From contig VZSR01000028.1 of NCBI GenBank assembly GCA_013398615.1, forward strand, positions 6,253,728 to 6,317,727: a stretch of DNA of 64,000 bases, in the 5' to 3' direction. Each line of letters begins with the position of its first letter. Position 1 is the first letter of the stretch. Below are positions 45,550 to 57,800 of this stretch, piece after piece. This DNA comes from Brachypodius melanocephalos. Lineage: Eukaryota; Chordata; Aves; Passeriformes; Pycnonotidae. The notes under the pieces were generated by a model. It made no database searches. It had not been told where the DNA came from and worked only from the letters and a program-made list of their open reading frames with translations. The translations under genes and the position numbers were made by a program.

Positions 45550-48370
45550 TTAAAAACACTGCTTGGGCAGCGTTCCTGGGCCCCGACTACCGAATGACAT
45601 TCAGAGCGCTTCCTGCTACTCACAAGTTCCAAAGGCGTATTACAGCATAAAGAATTCATTACTGTTAGTGCCTTTCACAGCCACTGGCCATCACCTCTTC
45701 GGTAACACTGTTTCTAGACTTGCACACAAAATTACTTAAATGTTTAAAACAAAAACAACATAAGCTTCCCACCTTCCCAATTACTGAGGCAGAAAAGGGA
45801 AGGAGGAACAGCTGAGTCGTGCTGTAATATCAAAAGGTCAGTGGAGGTAAACTAAAGAAGAGGAATAGTCACGAAGTGAAGGAAGTGAAAGGCCAGCCAG
45901 AGATTTGGGGTGTTTATCAGCCCTGAACCGAACAGGAGGTCCTGAAACTGTCTGAGGATTAAGCTTAAGTGGTGGTGCTCTTTAAACAAGAGTTCACACT
46001 GGGACATAGTCCAAGCAGGTCGATAAAGTGAGCGAGCTCCACTGGCCATCCCAGTGGCACAGCCCGGCAGCTTCTGCCCAGGACACTGACCTGACTGCAA
46101 ACACCATTAACTGCGATACCGCAGAACAAACACATTACTACTCGCATCTTATTTTGCGCCTCCCTTTTCTGAGGGAGGATCCCCCTTTTTTTCAAAGAAT
46201 AAAACATAATTTGCATTATTTTGCCCACGGGAAGAAACGGAGCGCAAACTACGACTTTGCGTGATTGAGGCAGAAGAACAGAGGCAGGACAGGCATTCCA
46301 TCCATTCAATTTGAGTTCTCACGGAAGTGAAAGGGACTGCAGCTGGAACGGCAGGCAAGGTTCTCTCCAGGTTGTTCCCCTGCCACAGACACCAATGGGG
46401 CACGGTCTCTGAAGGTGGATTCACCCACCACTGAGGACAGCGTGCCACTAAAATCCTGCCTACCTCTACAGTAAAGGCTTCTCCTGAAGGAGGCAGGAGA
46501 CAAAAGCTGAATTTCCTAGGGGAGATCACCTGGGGCAAGAGAAGGGTTGTTTATCATCTGTCTCTGGAAGGATTTTCAGAACTCGTCATCCCTGAGAAAT
46601 CTCCCCCACGGCTAATTAACCACAAAGAGAAACCACGTCTGAGACCAGGAGTGCAGGCCTCCTGTAATCTTGCAGAATTCAGAGACAGACAATTATCAGC
46701 TCATGTAGTGGGGGTTTTATTACAAAATGTCACTGTAATAAACCAGATCTAAGCTCCAAACAAAATTATTTCATCTTGATGGAGACTATTCTGGCAAATT
46801 ACTACAAAAGCTTTTAGGGAGAACATGTAATTCAAATAATTTGCAGTCATTGTTTGTCAACTAAAAAGGAAAAGCAGGTCTTTGTAGTCACAAACTACAT
46901 TTACTGAAGCCTTAAAAGCAGTTTTTCTCTAATCCCTGATAACTTCACTGTTGCCCATCACACTAGAAATGTGACCATCTTCTGCAGCCTTGCTTGGAGC
47001 TGTGTTTTTCCTTTTCTTGTAGCTGTGTTTTTAAGTACTTGCATTGTGATCATGCCCCTTCCTTCTACTTGGTGTCAGAGGTGCCAGGGTAATTTCCTAA
47101 ATATTTTTTTTAAAAAAAATTAAATATTTCAACGCTCTTAGAATATAGGAATTAAGACCAAATACATAATATCTCTTTGTAGGCTGCTGCATAAACCTGG
47201 TATGTGAGCAAGAAGTTACAGCTGAAGACCACAGAATAGAATGTGACCAATAAAGAGTGATGTACAATGTTTTTATACATACATATATACATACATATAT
47301 AAATAAAATGGTTTCTTACTGAGTTTAAAAGCCCAATCCATCTCCAGCTGAGTGTGGTAAGGTGAGCATTATTCCAGCCTGACAAGCTGCTCTAGCCTGG
47401 GCAGAACTGAACATAGTAGGGGCTCTGCATTGTTATTTCTTTCAGCCAGGCTGTGTGCAAACATCTGGATTGCAGCCTGTTACGAATTACTACACTTGCT
47501 CAGAGAGTTCTTTCAGCTATGAAAATGAGGATTAGGTAAAATTGACAAACTGCTGCACTGCTCACAAACTGGCCTGATGTACCTTTATAACAAATATTTC
47601 TGCTCAAAGCAGTCTCCAGATAAAAGGAAATGTAGTTTTAAGTTACTTGAAGTATAAAGGGGTTTTTTTTAATGGTTGCTGGTATGAAACAAAATGAAAA
47701 GCTGAGTCAGGTGAAAAATCCATTCAAATTATTGAAATACCTCCTTTTTGAAAACCTTAAGCTCTGAATGACAGTAAAATGGGATATATAAATGTGATAC
47801 ACCAAAAAACAATCTTTTTCTCCTAGCTAAGAGAGTGACACTTATAAATATGTACATGACCACTGGATATTCAAAAATTCAGAAGCAATACTTTCCAAAA
47901 TGAGAATAAATCATAATCATACATGAACATGCCATATAAAAACCTCTGTACTACAAACACACACCTGGGTTAACATTCAGTTATGGATTTCTGTGGGATT
48001 TTGGTTCAATGCATATGTTATTTTATAAAGATTGTGATTTGTGTTCCCCATACAACTTTACTATATATCATGGTGAGAATGCTTGCCAAAAATAGTTACA
48101 AATGTTTAATGGCTTAAAAAACAAATAACAAAATTTAATGTCTAAAAGAAAGCACTAAATAAACTGAAAAATTAAAGCAAAGTAATTATCTTTTAAAAGT
48201 AAAATAAAATTAATTGCAAATACCTGCTAGGACTGCCCATAGCTAACCATAGTAGACCTTGCTTGAAAAGGACAAGGTGGTGTCAGCTGACTCCATGATT
48301 TGTTCCTTAGGTTAGAGGGGAAATAAAGCAAATACAATTTCTAGGAGCTTAAATTTTCATGTTTAGAAAA
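45550..48370. other. Intergenic DNA, no gene seen
   Basis: AT-rich sequence upstream of the MFSD6 promoter. It holds a short ATAC/ATAT microsatellite near 47274-47301 and no recognisable exon. Confidence 0.55.
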
Positions 48371-48464
48371 ACTTACTGGTTTCTTTAATAAGCTGGAACT
48401 GTGCTTCGAAATAAAGAATTTCTAAAATATTCTGCTGCCCTTTGGCAGCTTTTAACTCTGAGCC

Positions 48465-48486
48465 AAAAAAAAAAAAAAAAAAAAAA
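48465..48486. repeat. Mononucleotide run (A)22
   Basis: Twenty-two consecutive A residues on the + strand; on the - strand this forms a long T tract in front of a GGCTCAG acceptor-like site. Confidence 0.9.
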
Positions 48487-49502
48487 GAATCATTTACATC
48501 AGTCAGATTAGAAAGATAAGTTGAAGGTGAGATTTATGCTGCTAGGACTTGCTCCAGAATACAATGAAGTCAACAGAAAAGCTTTCCTTTCCGTGAGTCC
48601 TTTAATATATTTTGCATAACGTGAAAACTACTTTTTTTTAGTCATTCCTTTGCTCGGAGAGGCATTGCATTAAGGCAACTGTGACATCCATTTCTTCCTC
48701 TTGTGGAAATTCTTTATAATACAATAGTTTGTACATATCCCAGGGTAAATCTGGGAAGACGTTAAGTTAGTATGAGGAACAGTGGGACTTTTCCTTACTT
48801 CTTCAAAGACTAAATACACTTATGTTACCAGTTAGAATAAAATCCCAACAGAGGAACTGAGAAACAGTCACCAAGTGAATTTTACCCCCAAATCACACAC
48901 AGCTGCAGCAATGTTCATGGTAACCAAGGACAAAATACAGCCAGCAAGACAACCAGTGCAGTGGTCTGTCCGGTTTGGCAGGGAAGCAGAGCATTCTCTT
49001 CCTCTGAATTTTAATCCAACACTTGTAGAAGCATTACATTCATTAGCAAAGGGAGAGCAATGCACAAAACCAAAGACTGAAACTGTGTATACTGGGACTA
49101 TCTTTACTGTGTGCATGTACATAAACGTTTTCCTACTGGATAGGCCTTTTTTTTTTTTTCCCCTTGAATTCAGATTTATCTTTGCTTGGTGTCTGCTTAT
49201 ACTGTAATCAGCCTTTCCTCACCTCAAGACCTTTGAACCCAGTGGCAGATATTGAATTTGGTGGGCACAAATATTAAGTTCCTACAACATAATGTGTTCC
49301 TACAACATAGTGCAGAAAAGAAAGGCAAAACAAGTGCCCTCCATGAGAGGAAATTCCAGGGCAGGAACTCCACAGTGTCCAGTGTCCATTTGTCCAGTAA
49401 ATCACTGTTTGTGCCTGATCAGCAGTGGAGAACTTGGAGGCAGGTAAGGGAATAGAAGAAGGAACTGGAGAAAAAGGACAGGTGAGACATTTAAAGTGGT
49501 GA

Positions 49503-49598
49503 CACAATGCAAGGAATTTGCATTTGAAAAATACAAATACACAAACCTGTAGGAAATACGGCTTCATTGGTTTTGCTGTCCACAGAGTAAATGTTTAA
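49503..49598 (-). pseudogene. INPP1: INPP1 relic 2 (Phe-Pro-Gly-Leu segment)
   Basis: On the - strand this reads IYSVDSKTNEAVFPTGLCIC, then IFQMQIPCIV. From memory of the family, mammalian INPP1 has a segment ADIKSNQGIFPCGLQCV followed by a YDIQ...VPLMGV stretch; the spacing of D, K, N, F-P, G-L and C is kept, with conservative changes between. INPP1 is a Mg-dependent phosphatase that removes the 1-phosphate from inositol 1,4-bisphosphate and 1,3,4-trisphosphate. The DPIDST metal-binding motif expected just upstream is not recognisable and the frame closes soon after, so this is a broken remnant, not a working exon. Confidence 0.5.
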
Positions 49599-51730
49599 GT
49601 TGGGCTGCTGACAACACTGATGCCATTGAATAGATGTAAAAATAGAGATGTCCTTGATCCTGTCATGACCCTCCAGACTGGGAAGTGTGCAAAGCCCTGC
49701 TGGCCCTGTAGTCCAGGCAGGAGCTAGAGATAATTTATGCCATTTATCCACTGAACTTGCAATGAATTCTGCATTGGCCTGTCTTCACAGGGGGAAGGAA
49801 GCCTAAACTGGCCAGAGCTCAGAGATGGATCTACTTAAACCCTGTGTGGTCCCAAGTGAGGCGTCCCCAGAAAAAAATTCAACTTTTAAAAGGATAGCTC
49901 CCACATGCTCGTACATTTTATTCTAAATAAACACTAGAAATGTTAAAATGCAAAATGAGTAGGGCAGGCAAAGCAGTTAAAAATATGACACATCCTCCTA
50001 CCTCCTCTGCCCACTATGTCCTTGCACAATGAGTCCTTACTTCTAGATGACTTTAGTAAAACAAATGCATGGGTTTTATGCTGTGTTCTGAGTGTACCAA
50101 GTACCTACTGAGCCTCGTGTTTGATGATGACTGCACCTGTGTGACCAAGGGACAGCAAACTGATCACTTCTCTCTGATCCCTAGGAACTTCCTTCTATCC
50201 CCTGAGAGCAAGGAGTTTAGCAAATAACAGCATTCAAGCAAGAAATTCTTTACTATTATTATCCTTTACATCCACAAAAGAAATGCATATAGGGTCAGAT
50301 ATCCCTGCTTTCCTGATTACTAGTCAATGACTTGAGGTCAATGGGAATTTGAGTTCTCAGCTTTTAAAAAAAAAAAAATCTGACAATAGCTTTTAAAAGA
50401 AATACCATACCACTGCATGGCAAAATATTCCCTGACCAAAAGAAATCTTAATTGATTTCCTTTAGTTCCATATTCTACATATGGAAAGACTATTCAAGAA
50501 AATTACTTTTGATTTTATACAGCTCTATGTATTCTCTTTTAACACAACGACTAGCTCTCACAATTTATATGGCTTTTAAAAAACGGTGATAACTCACAGC
50601 ACTTTTCACCTGAACTGGTTTTTGTTTGTTTGTTTTAATCAGATGCAAGTGCAGTCATGTAGTTTTATCTCCCCGGTTAAATTCAGATCTTCTACAATGT
50701 AGCTTTGTAAACCTAAACCAAAAGGAAGGCATTTTTGTTTAGTACCTGTAAATTTAAGTGAAAGTGAAGTGAAAATAATCTTTTGTGCTGAGGAACACAT
50801 TGCACCAAATTCAGACCAAGGCTAGCTGCTGACTTCAGAGGCCTCACATCTAACTCTCTTTCAAGCTGAATTTGCTTCGGTGTGAATAAAAGCAGTAAAT
50901 GTCACTTTTCATACAGAAGGGAGTCACAAGACATCTTCCCTCTTTTCCCTCAGAAAGCATACTGATCTTTTTATTCTGTATTTCCTCTCAGGACCTCCAA
51001 CATAACTGATGGGTTGATCTCTTAATTTCTTGGTTAATAGGAGAACATCCAAGCAATACTAGTAGTTGAATTTAGTTTCTAGGTGGATTTCAAATGGGTC
51101 CCTCCCTTCAAAGTGTGAAAACAATGAGCAATTTACTGATGCCCTTCTCAAACTCTTGAGATTATATCCTCACTGTAAAGAACAAAGGACCTGAGTCTCA
51201 GTAAGAGCATTGCCACAGACTTCAGTTACACTGGGACTCAAAGCAGTATCTCTGATCAAGAGTGATTGTGAAATAAATAGAAACTTTTTTTGACAAGTTG
51301 AAGTACTCAGCTATTGAAAATGTGCTTAGGACAGGTAAACTATTTTGCCAGTCATGCCATAATAACAGATAATGTAACATATAAATAACAGATTTAATGC
51401 TCTCTGATAATATTAGAGAACAAAGCCCCCCCCATTTTTGTATTCTCTTTTCTGGAAAGAAAAATCTTTAATAATATCCAATAAATATTTTAGATGTTTT
51501 CTTTTTAGGGCTATCAGTGCAATGTGAGATATAAAGTACTTTACTTCATGTAAAGGTATAAACTGTTTCAAAAATACTGTAAACAGCTGTTTACTTGTTT
51601 CCTACAATATTCCAGTTACCACAATGTATTTAAGACAGCATATTGTACTATTCTCAGTGGAAAGCTTCAAAACATCTGTTTATTTCAGAGTCTGAAACTG
51701 AAGATAAAAATAAGACAAACAAACTCAGAA

Positions 51731-51815
51731 GATATTAATAGTTACATACTTACTGAGCTCATTAATAAATTCATTGGATTCTTCCACAGCAATGCTTCTT
51801 TTCCAAACCTGGAAA
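51731..51815 (-). pseudogene. INPP1: INPP1 relic 1 (metal-binding Glu-Glu segment) with frameshift
   Basis: On the - strand one frame reads FPGLEK and, after one extra base, the next reads SIAVEESNEFINEL and then SKYVTINIF before a TGA. From memory, INPP1 has FPGLEKNIFGEESNEFTND at this place, where the paired Glu residues bind the catalytic metal. Position (between MFSD6 and HIBCH), strand, and order relative to relic 2 all fit INPP1. The one-base insertion near 51795 and the stop mean it cannot encode the enzyme. The stretch also happens to mimic an exon, with TTTCCAG before it and GTAAGT after. Confidence 0.55.
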
Positions 51816-51899
51816 CAAAATTACTGACAGTGAAAAAAAACAACTTATGTTTAGTTTTCAACAGAATGCCAATTTAGGTTTGAAGGACCTGAATCTGCA

Positions 51900-54800
51900 G
51901 TGTGTACTGGCCTAAAGTTCTATTACAAAAACTGGGGAAAGGCAAAGACCAGGTCCTATATGAGTGGTTTGAGAATGGATAACTTTTATTAAGCTAGTTG
52001 CCATGTTATAGCTATTGTGACATAGCCTGGTTTCAGGAAGCAGCTTCTCTTTAAGGCAGAAAGATATCTTTGAGCAAGTTTATTCCTTCCATTTAATGTC
52101 TTATTTTTCCCACTGTTACCAAAACATCTTTCTCAGTCTCTCTAACAGAATTCTATAGTCAAGTATAAGAAAATGGACCTCAGCTATTTGTACCTGGCTG
52201 GAAGAATACCACCACTCCCAGGTATGATATTTCAGTGCAGGACAGCTACTCATTTTCCTGAAGTCTGTTTGGAAGTGCTGGCAGGATCTAAATGACCCTA
52301 CAAAGGAATTTCTCAAATAGATACAAAGGGATATTGAACTGTTTCCCAGTTCTGATTTTTCCACTGCCTTATTAGACAAGGTCAAGCTTTCAATCACATG
52401 CCACAACACCTCACTAAAGGTGTTTTTGAGGCAAAGTGGAAAAAGGGAGCAAACCTGACGAATGCCATCAGTTCAGAGTACCCAAGTACTGCCAGAAAAA
52501 CCGTGGTGTAAAAGTTAAACATTCTTATTTCTACAGTGTATAAAGGAGTAATTGGCTCTTGTGTTGTAGCTTAGCTGTAAGGAACAGCAAAGTGCCTCTT
52601 TCTACGTCATTGAGCTGAGAGCTCCCAGGGACTGGGCTGGACTCGCTCTCTGCTTGGCACCGTGACTGAAAGTGCCACCTGATTCCACCTGGCTGTTCCC
52701 TCCTGCTGCACAAAGAGCACGGGTTCCTCTGCAGTGGTTAATAAAGCATTTCAAACCCAGTACTTCTGCTCTAGGAGACAGCCAGAATCTCAATCCACCT
52801 CTAAATTTTTCAGTGAAGCTTTTACAGTATTTCCATTGTCGTCGTCTCTTGCAGATTGCGATCTATTTATAACAGCTCAGCTATTTCTAAACCTCAAGCA
52901 GACAGAAAACTGATGCGTCATTGCAAGGATATGCCTTTGAAATGGCTGGGTGGGAAAAGAAAAAGAAATCCAAAACACAGGAAGGTGACAAAAGTAGGAA
53001 AAAATAGTCTTTGTCTATGTAACACTATTAACATTCCTTACCCTTTTTCTGTCATATCTCCTGACTTCCTAAATCAGCACAGCAACTATGAATTCTAAGT
53101 ACCTGTGCTTTTTAAAGTCATTTAGTAATTCCTTTTCTTCTTTCCCTTCTCTCCCCCTATAAATAGCTCTATAAATAGTTGAGTAAAGGCCTGTTGCCTG
53201 CAGAGTTGGACGATTTTATCTGCTTTTAGGATGTACAACCTAGTGCCCTGAGGATTTCCTGTATTGCTACAGCATGCTGTTAACTGTTAGTTACCAGAAG
53301 GTTCAAAACTGTCAAAGTACCTATAAGGGAGGAAAAAAAATTATATGTGCAAAACCAATTGCAAAGTAAGGAATAATTCTATTTTGGCATAATAGATGGC
53401 TTTATTTTTTTCACACGTAGAGAAATTCAGACATGGATTTCATAAGATTTACAGGGAAAAAATTAGGATGTTCTCCTCCTTTCAAAAAGAATATGTTAGT
53501 GTTAGAAAAGTTCCAGGAAGGATGCGCAGAAGTTTGGACTGACTTCTCTGCCTGGAACAGCTGAGTAGTCTAGTATTCACCAGTCAGGAAAAGAGGCTGA
53601 TTAGCAGGGATACAGCAGATCTAAAAAGTCCTGAATTGGAGAAAGCAAATTCATTTACTCTTTCTTCTCATGCATGGAAAATGAAACATCAAATGAAGCT
53701 ACAAGGAGACCTGTCCAAAACTTGCAAAGATGCTGTGGATGCTAAAGGTTTGCAAGTGCCAGCAAAGGAATGTGCACAGAACAGAAATCCCCAGGTTACT
53801 GGATTTTTTGTTTCCAAGACCCATAATCTTCTGGAGAACAATTAAAAGATATTAGAGTAACAATAAATTAATAGTTCTCAAAAATTTTGTATCACAATTT
53901 ATTTCCCTTTCAGTTTTTCAAAATATCTTACATTCTTACAATTAAATGTTTCAAGGTTTTGCTGCTCCCCTTTGGGCCACAGGTGGTTTCATGAGCCCTG
54001 CAGTTCCCTGGGCCATCATGTTCTAAGTGACACTAATCCTGATACTTTGCCTTAAAATAATTTACAGATTTACTGAGTTGGGAAATAATTTTTCCTATTC
54101 CAGAATGGCAGAGCCATTCTAATTTATTTAAAGAAGCAGCATTTCCTATCTGAGTGACAGAAGGAGAAGCCAGAGCAAGCTATCAGCAGCTGGCCTCTCC
54201 TTGTCATCAGCTGTATCTAAGTCAGAGAAGCAGTAGTCAAACCTTCCTCATGTCTTCCATAGCCTTGGCCACTGATAACAGGGAACAGCAGGGAATGTTA
54301 AAGAAAGCCTAAGGTCTCAGTTCTTCTTTCTTTGCAGCATGTGTGCTGAATAACATAACTACAGAGAGTGCAAATGCCATCAGCTCTGAACTGTAGGGGG
54401 GTTTTGTTGTTCAGGTCGAAGTGGAATAAAAAAGTTAAACAATTAAACTGAACACCATGGAGTACAATTGTGAATCAGCCCTCCTGATGACTCAAAAACC
54501 CTTCAGACAGCAGTCTCAGAAGCAAGACTTCTAATCTTGAAAATTCTCCAGTAAACTGTGTTATTTATAATTTTCATTGGCAAAAATGAAAATGTGGATA
54601 GACACAAATGTATGTGACACATAAGTTGTCTGTCTTGTATTTCTCACTTTCTAAATTAGTAACTTAAGCATAAACTACCATTCCAAATTGTAATACTGGA
54701 AATGAATTTCAAAAACTTCAAACTGCAATATATTTTAAATTTTGACCCAACAGCACCAAATTTTAAGTCAATGCAGTATCACTAAAAGAGGATGCAGTAG

Positions 54801-57800
54801 TTTGTTTACAAAACCTGTTTTATCTTACTCATCTTTAGATTTATAGTCTAAACAAAACTGGTAAACCTTTGGACTTGAGCAGGGTGGGGGTGAACAAATA
54901 CAGTTTATACTGACAAGGTGCAAGAGGAGGGAAATGGGCATTGGAAGGTTGGTTACTAATTAACCCAGACCAATCCAGGAAAGGGAGACAGAAAGTAAAC
55001 TAAACTACAGTTTCAATTTAGCTATTTCCTGAGCTAAAGCTCTTTAGAAACACAACTGAACTGTAGTTTTTTCTGAGCTAAGTATACAGTACTCACGTTC
55101 TACGTATGAGGTAGGTGTGAAAGGTTATAACAGATCTGCAAAGTTCCTCCTCTTGAACAGGAAAAGTGAAGGTTACACAGTGGGGTCACTGCAGTCAAGT
55201 TTCCAGGTGCTGAAGTCACATCTGGAAGGGAGAATGTTTTCCTTCACCTTCCAGAATTAGCACACATATTCCAGAGAGAACTGCTCTGGTTGTTACTCAG
55301 CAGTGCCAAAGTCACAACCTGCCGCTGCAGTCATTCTGTGGTGAGTAATTATGGTACCTACAAGCACTATGACTGATTACTGTGAATAACTAACAAAAGC
55401 AAATGAGTTTCCTCAGAAGAAAAGATAAATTGAGAGACTTCTGGGGAAAGGAGTGTGGCTGAGTGAGTGCATTTTAGTACATGGAGGATTTGTTTGTCCT
55501 GTGCTAAAACAAATAGGCTCATTTCCTTCTGCAGAGCTGGGTAACAGCTGACAGGTGGCAGAGTTACAGGCTCACATGTGAAGCCACGGTCAAATGATTT
55601 GCTTGGAAAGAAAAAGCACACATCCCTTGTAACACAGACCCTTTTAAATATCAGTTTATAGCAGTTCACAGAACCGTCTTCTATAAGATATAGCCGGAAA
55701 ATATATTCCATGTGTTGATTTGTAAACAACACAGAAATTCAAAGCATCTGAACCTTCTTCCTCTGGATCCCATAATCCTGGTCATTGTCCTATGTGGCTT
55801 TTTTCTGGTACATGCACTGGAAACATAAACTACATTTATGTTCTAGCTCACTAATAGAAGCAAAGACAAGATGCCATTTGTTATCACCAGTGTATGGTGT
55901 CCTGCTGTGTCAACTAAAAGGCTAATGTTGATATTATGATGAAACAGATTACTTTCTTTACTTCACAGAAGTGAGAACTAGAACAGAATAGTGAAAAGCA
56001 ATGAAGTCATTTCCTATTGCCTGCTTCTTCAGACTATTTGAAATATGCTGAAAATTACATGTTGCTGTTGTAATTGAGGTGACAGACAGCTGTACCTCCA
56101 AAATTCAGCTGTCTCTTACTAGGAAGGTAACTGGTCAATGGTGAATATTCCAAAAGGCTCACAAAAGCTAAGGGATGCTAGTGGTGACACAGGAAAGGAA
56201 ATGCACAGATCAAATGTGTTTCATGATTCTCCTGCTCAGTTATGGGGAAAAAAATTCCATTAGCATTTCAAATTGAAAATGGATTTCTCTCTTCCTTTTT
56301 TTTTTTAACACAAAGTCTCTGCTTTCTTATGAAATTATTTAAATTTAGCATAAAACAAACAGTAGATATTTTGTCTTAGTGCTAGCCAGAACTTTCTCTT
56401 CTTTATTTTTTAGGCTACCAATGCCATTAAAATCACTTTTCAAAGGTCTTAAATTTACAGAATAGTGTCTCAGACTAATTCTACATGGTGCAACATCTCC
56501 TAGGCAGAAGCACAGCCTTTAATTACATGCTTTAATTTCTTGGCAGGTCCCAGATTGAAACCCTGCTGTTAACTCCTGCAGTTAGCTGTACAATACAGCA
56601 CCTTCTCACTCCTAGAGCCTGAAGAAGTGCTCTTAGCAACAGCTCTATAAGGGAGTGCCTGCATTTTTCTTGGCAGACAGAGGTGTGTCAAAGTATGACT
56701 CAATCACCTTGAGCTCCATGTTATTTCTGAAATAATTATATATATTCCCATACAGAGCTGTTAACAGCATGAGCCTCTGCTCCAGCCTGCTATTGCAGAG
56801 ACAGAGAGTGATGGACTGGCTGGGTCTGGACAGAACCAGTGGCACCATGAAATCCATGAAGCAGATGCAAGTCTGAGATGACAGAGAGGAGCTAATGAGA
56901 CCATGGATTTCCTTTGGAAGAGTTTAAATCTATGTTGTGCCTGCCACAGCTGGCCCTGCCTTTCTTCACTGAGCACTATCTCCCTAGGGAAGTATATCCA
57001 CTCGATAAGTGCTCAAGGAATCAAGTACTCTGTCTCTGTCACTGCCATTGCACGTTTGTTTATGATCCAGGGTGACCATATTTCTTTCTTTAAGAAAACC
57101 CAAAAAAAACCAAAACAAAGACAAAAACTTCTTCTGACTTGCTACACATCCTTCTGCCAGGTTAATCATTATACACAGATCTGATAAATTGACCTGCATT
57201 GAAACTCATGATTACCCCATATTGGAGGCTAATAATTTAAACTTTGAACAGAATATATCTGCAGCAGTGAGTGATAGATGCTTATTTGATAGCTTAAAGG
57301 CCTCTGTTTATTCTACTGACCTATTTCCCCCCTCATTTTTACATTCTCCACTCTGTTCTTCTGTCCTTTGCATCATTTGTGCCATCAAGTGAGATCCTTC
57401 CCTAGGCAAAGTTCAAGTCATTGTTTTATGAACAGTTTTCACTGTACTCCATGATGAAATAAAACAGAAAAAAATTTTGAAAAATATTCTTAATGTTGAC
57501 TATTAAAACCAAATGTAGATCTTTTCAAGTGAAAATAATACTTGTGTGAGGTGCCAGACTAGAAACACAGAAAGGTTTGAATACACCACATCCATTTAAT
57601 AAGATCCTGTCATACTGTCAGCCAAATTGCCCTGCTGAAGAGCCTCACTTTAATTTAGAGTAACAAATTCTTGAAATAAACATCTGAGGTGCTCAATTCC
57701 ATGGTCTGTCAGAAAGCTACTAATTAGCATCAAATGCTTTTGTGCTTAATTCCCTACGATTCTGATGGAGACAAAATAGGTAACTAGTCATTCACTACGA

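Noticed and set aside
44640..45660. Open frames up to 292 codons on both strands in the MFSD6 island
   Set aside because: Arg/Pro/Gly/Ala-rich translations in all frames are typical of CpG islands; none has a domain or a supported downstream exon.
48868..49122. A possible third INPP1 remnant (CILSLVTMNI and KFTW) on the - strand
   Set aside because: The alignment to the INPP1 C-terminal region needs several gaps and the spacing is wrong; it is not distinguishable from chance by eye.
51761..51810. Reading the INPP1-like patch at 51.8 kb as a live in-frame exon (VWKRSIAVEESNEFINEL) joined to the unit at 48.4 kb
   Set aside because: The phases would match, but the similarity to INPP1 runs past both supposed splice sites (FPGLEK before, YVTI after), so the GT/AG signals are better explained as chance matches inside a frameshifted relic.
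52841..53098. Basic 80-codon open frame on the + strand with an acceptor-like tract before it
   Set aside because: No donor, partner exon or recognisable motif was found; Lys/Arg richness alone is not enough.
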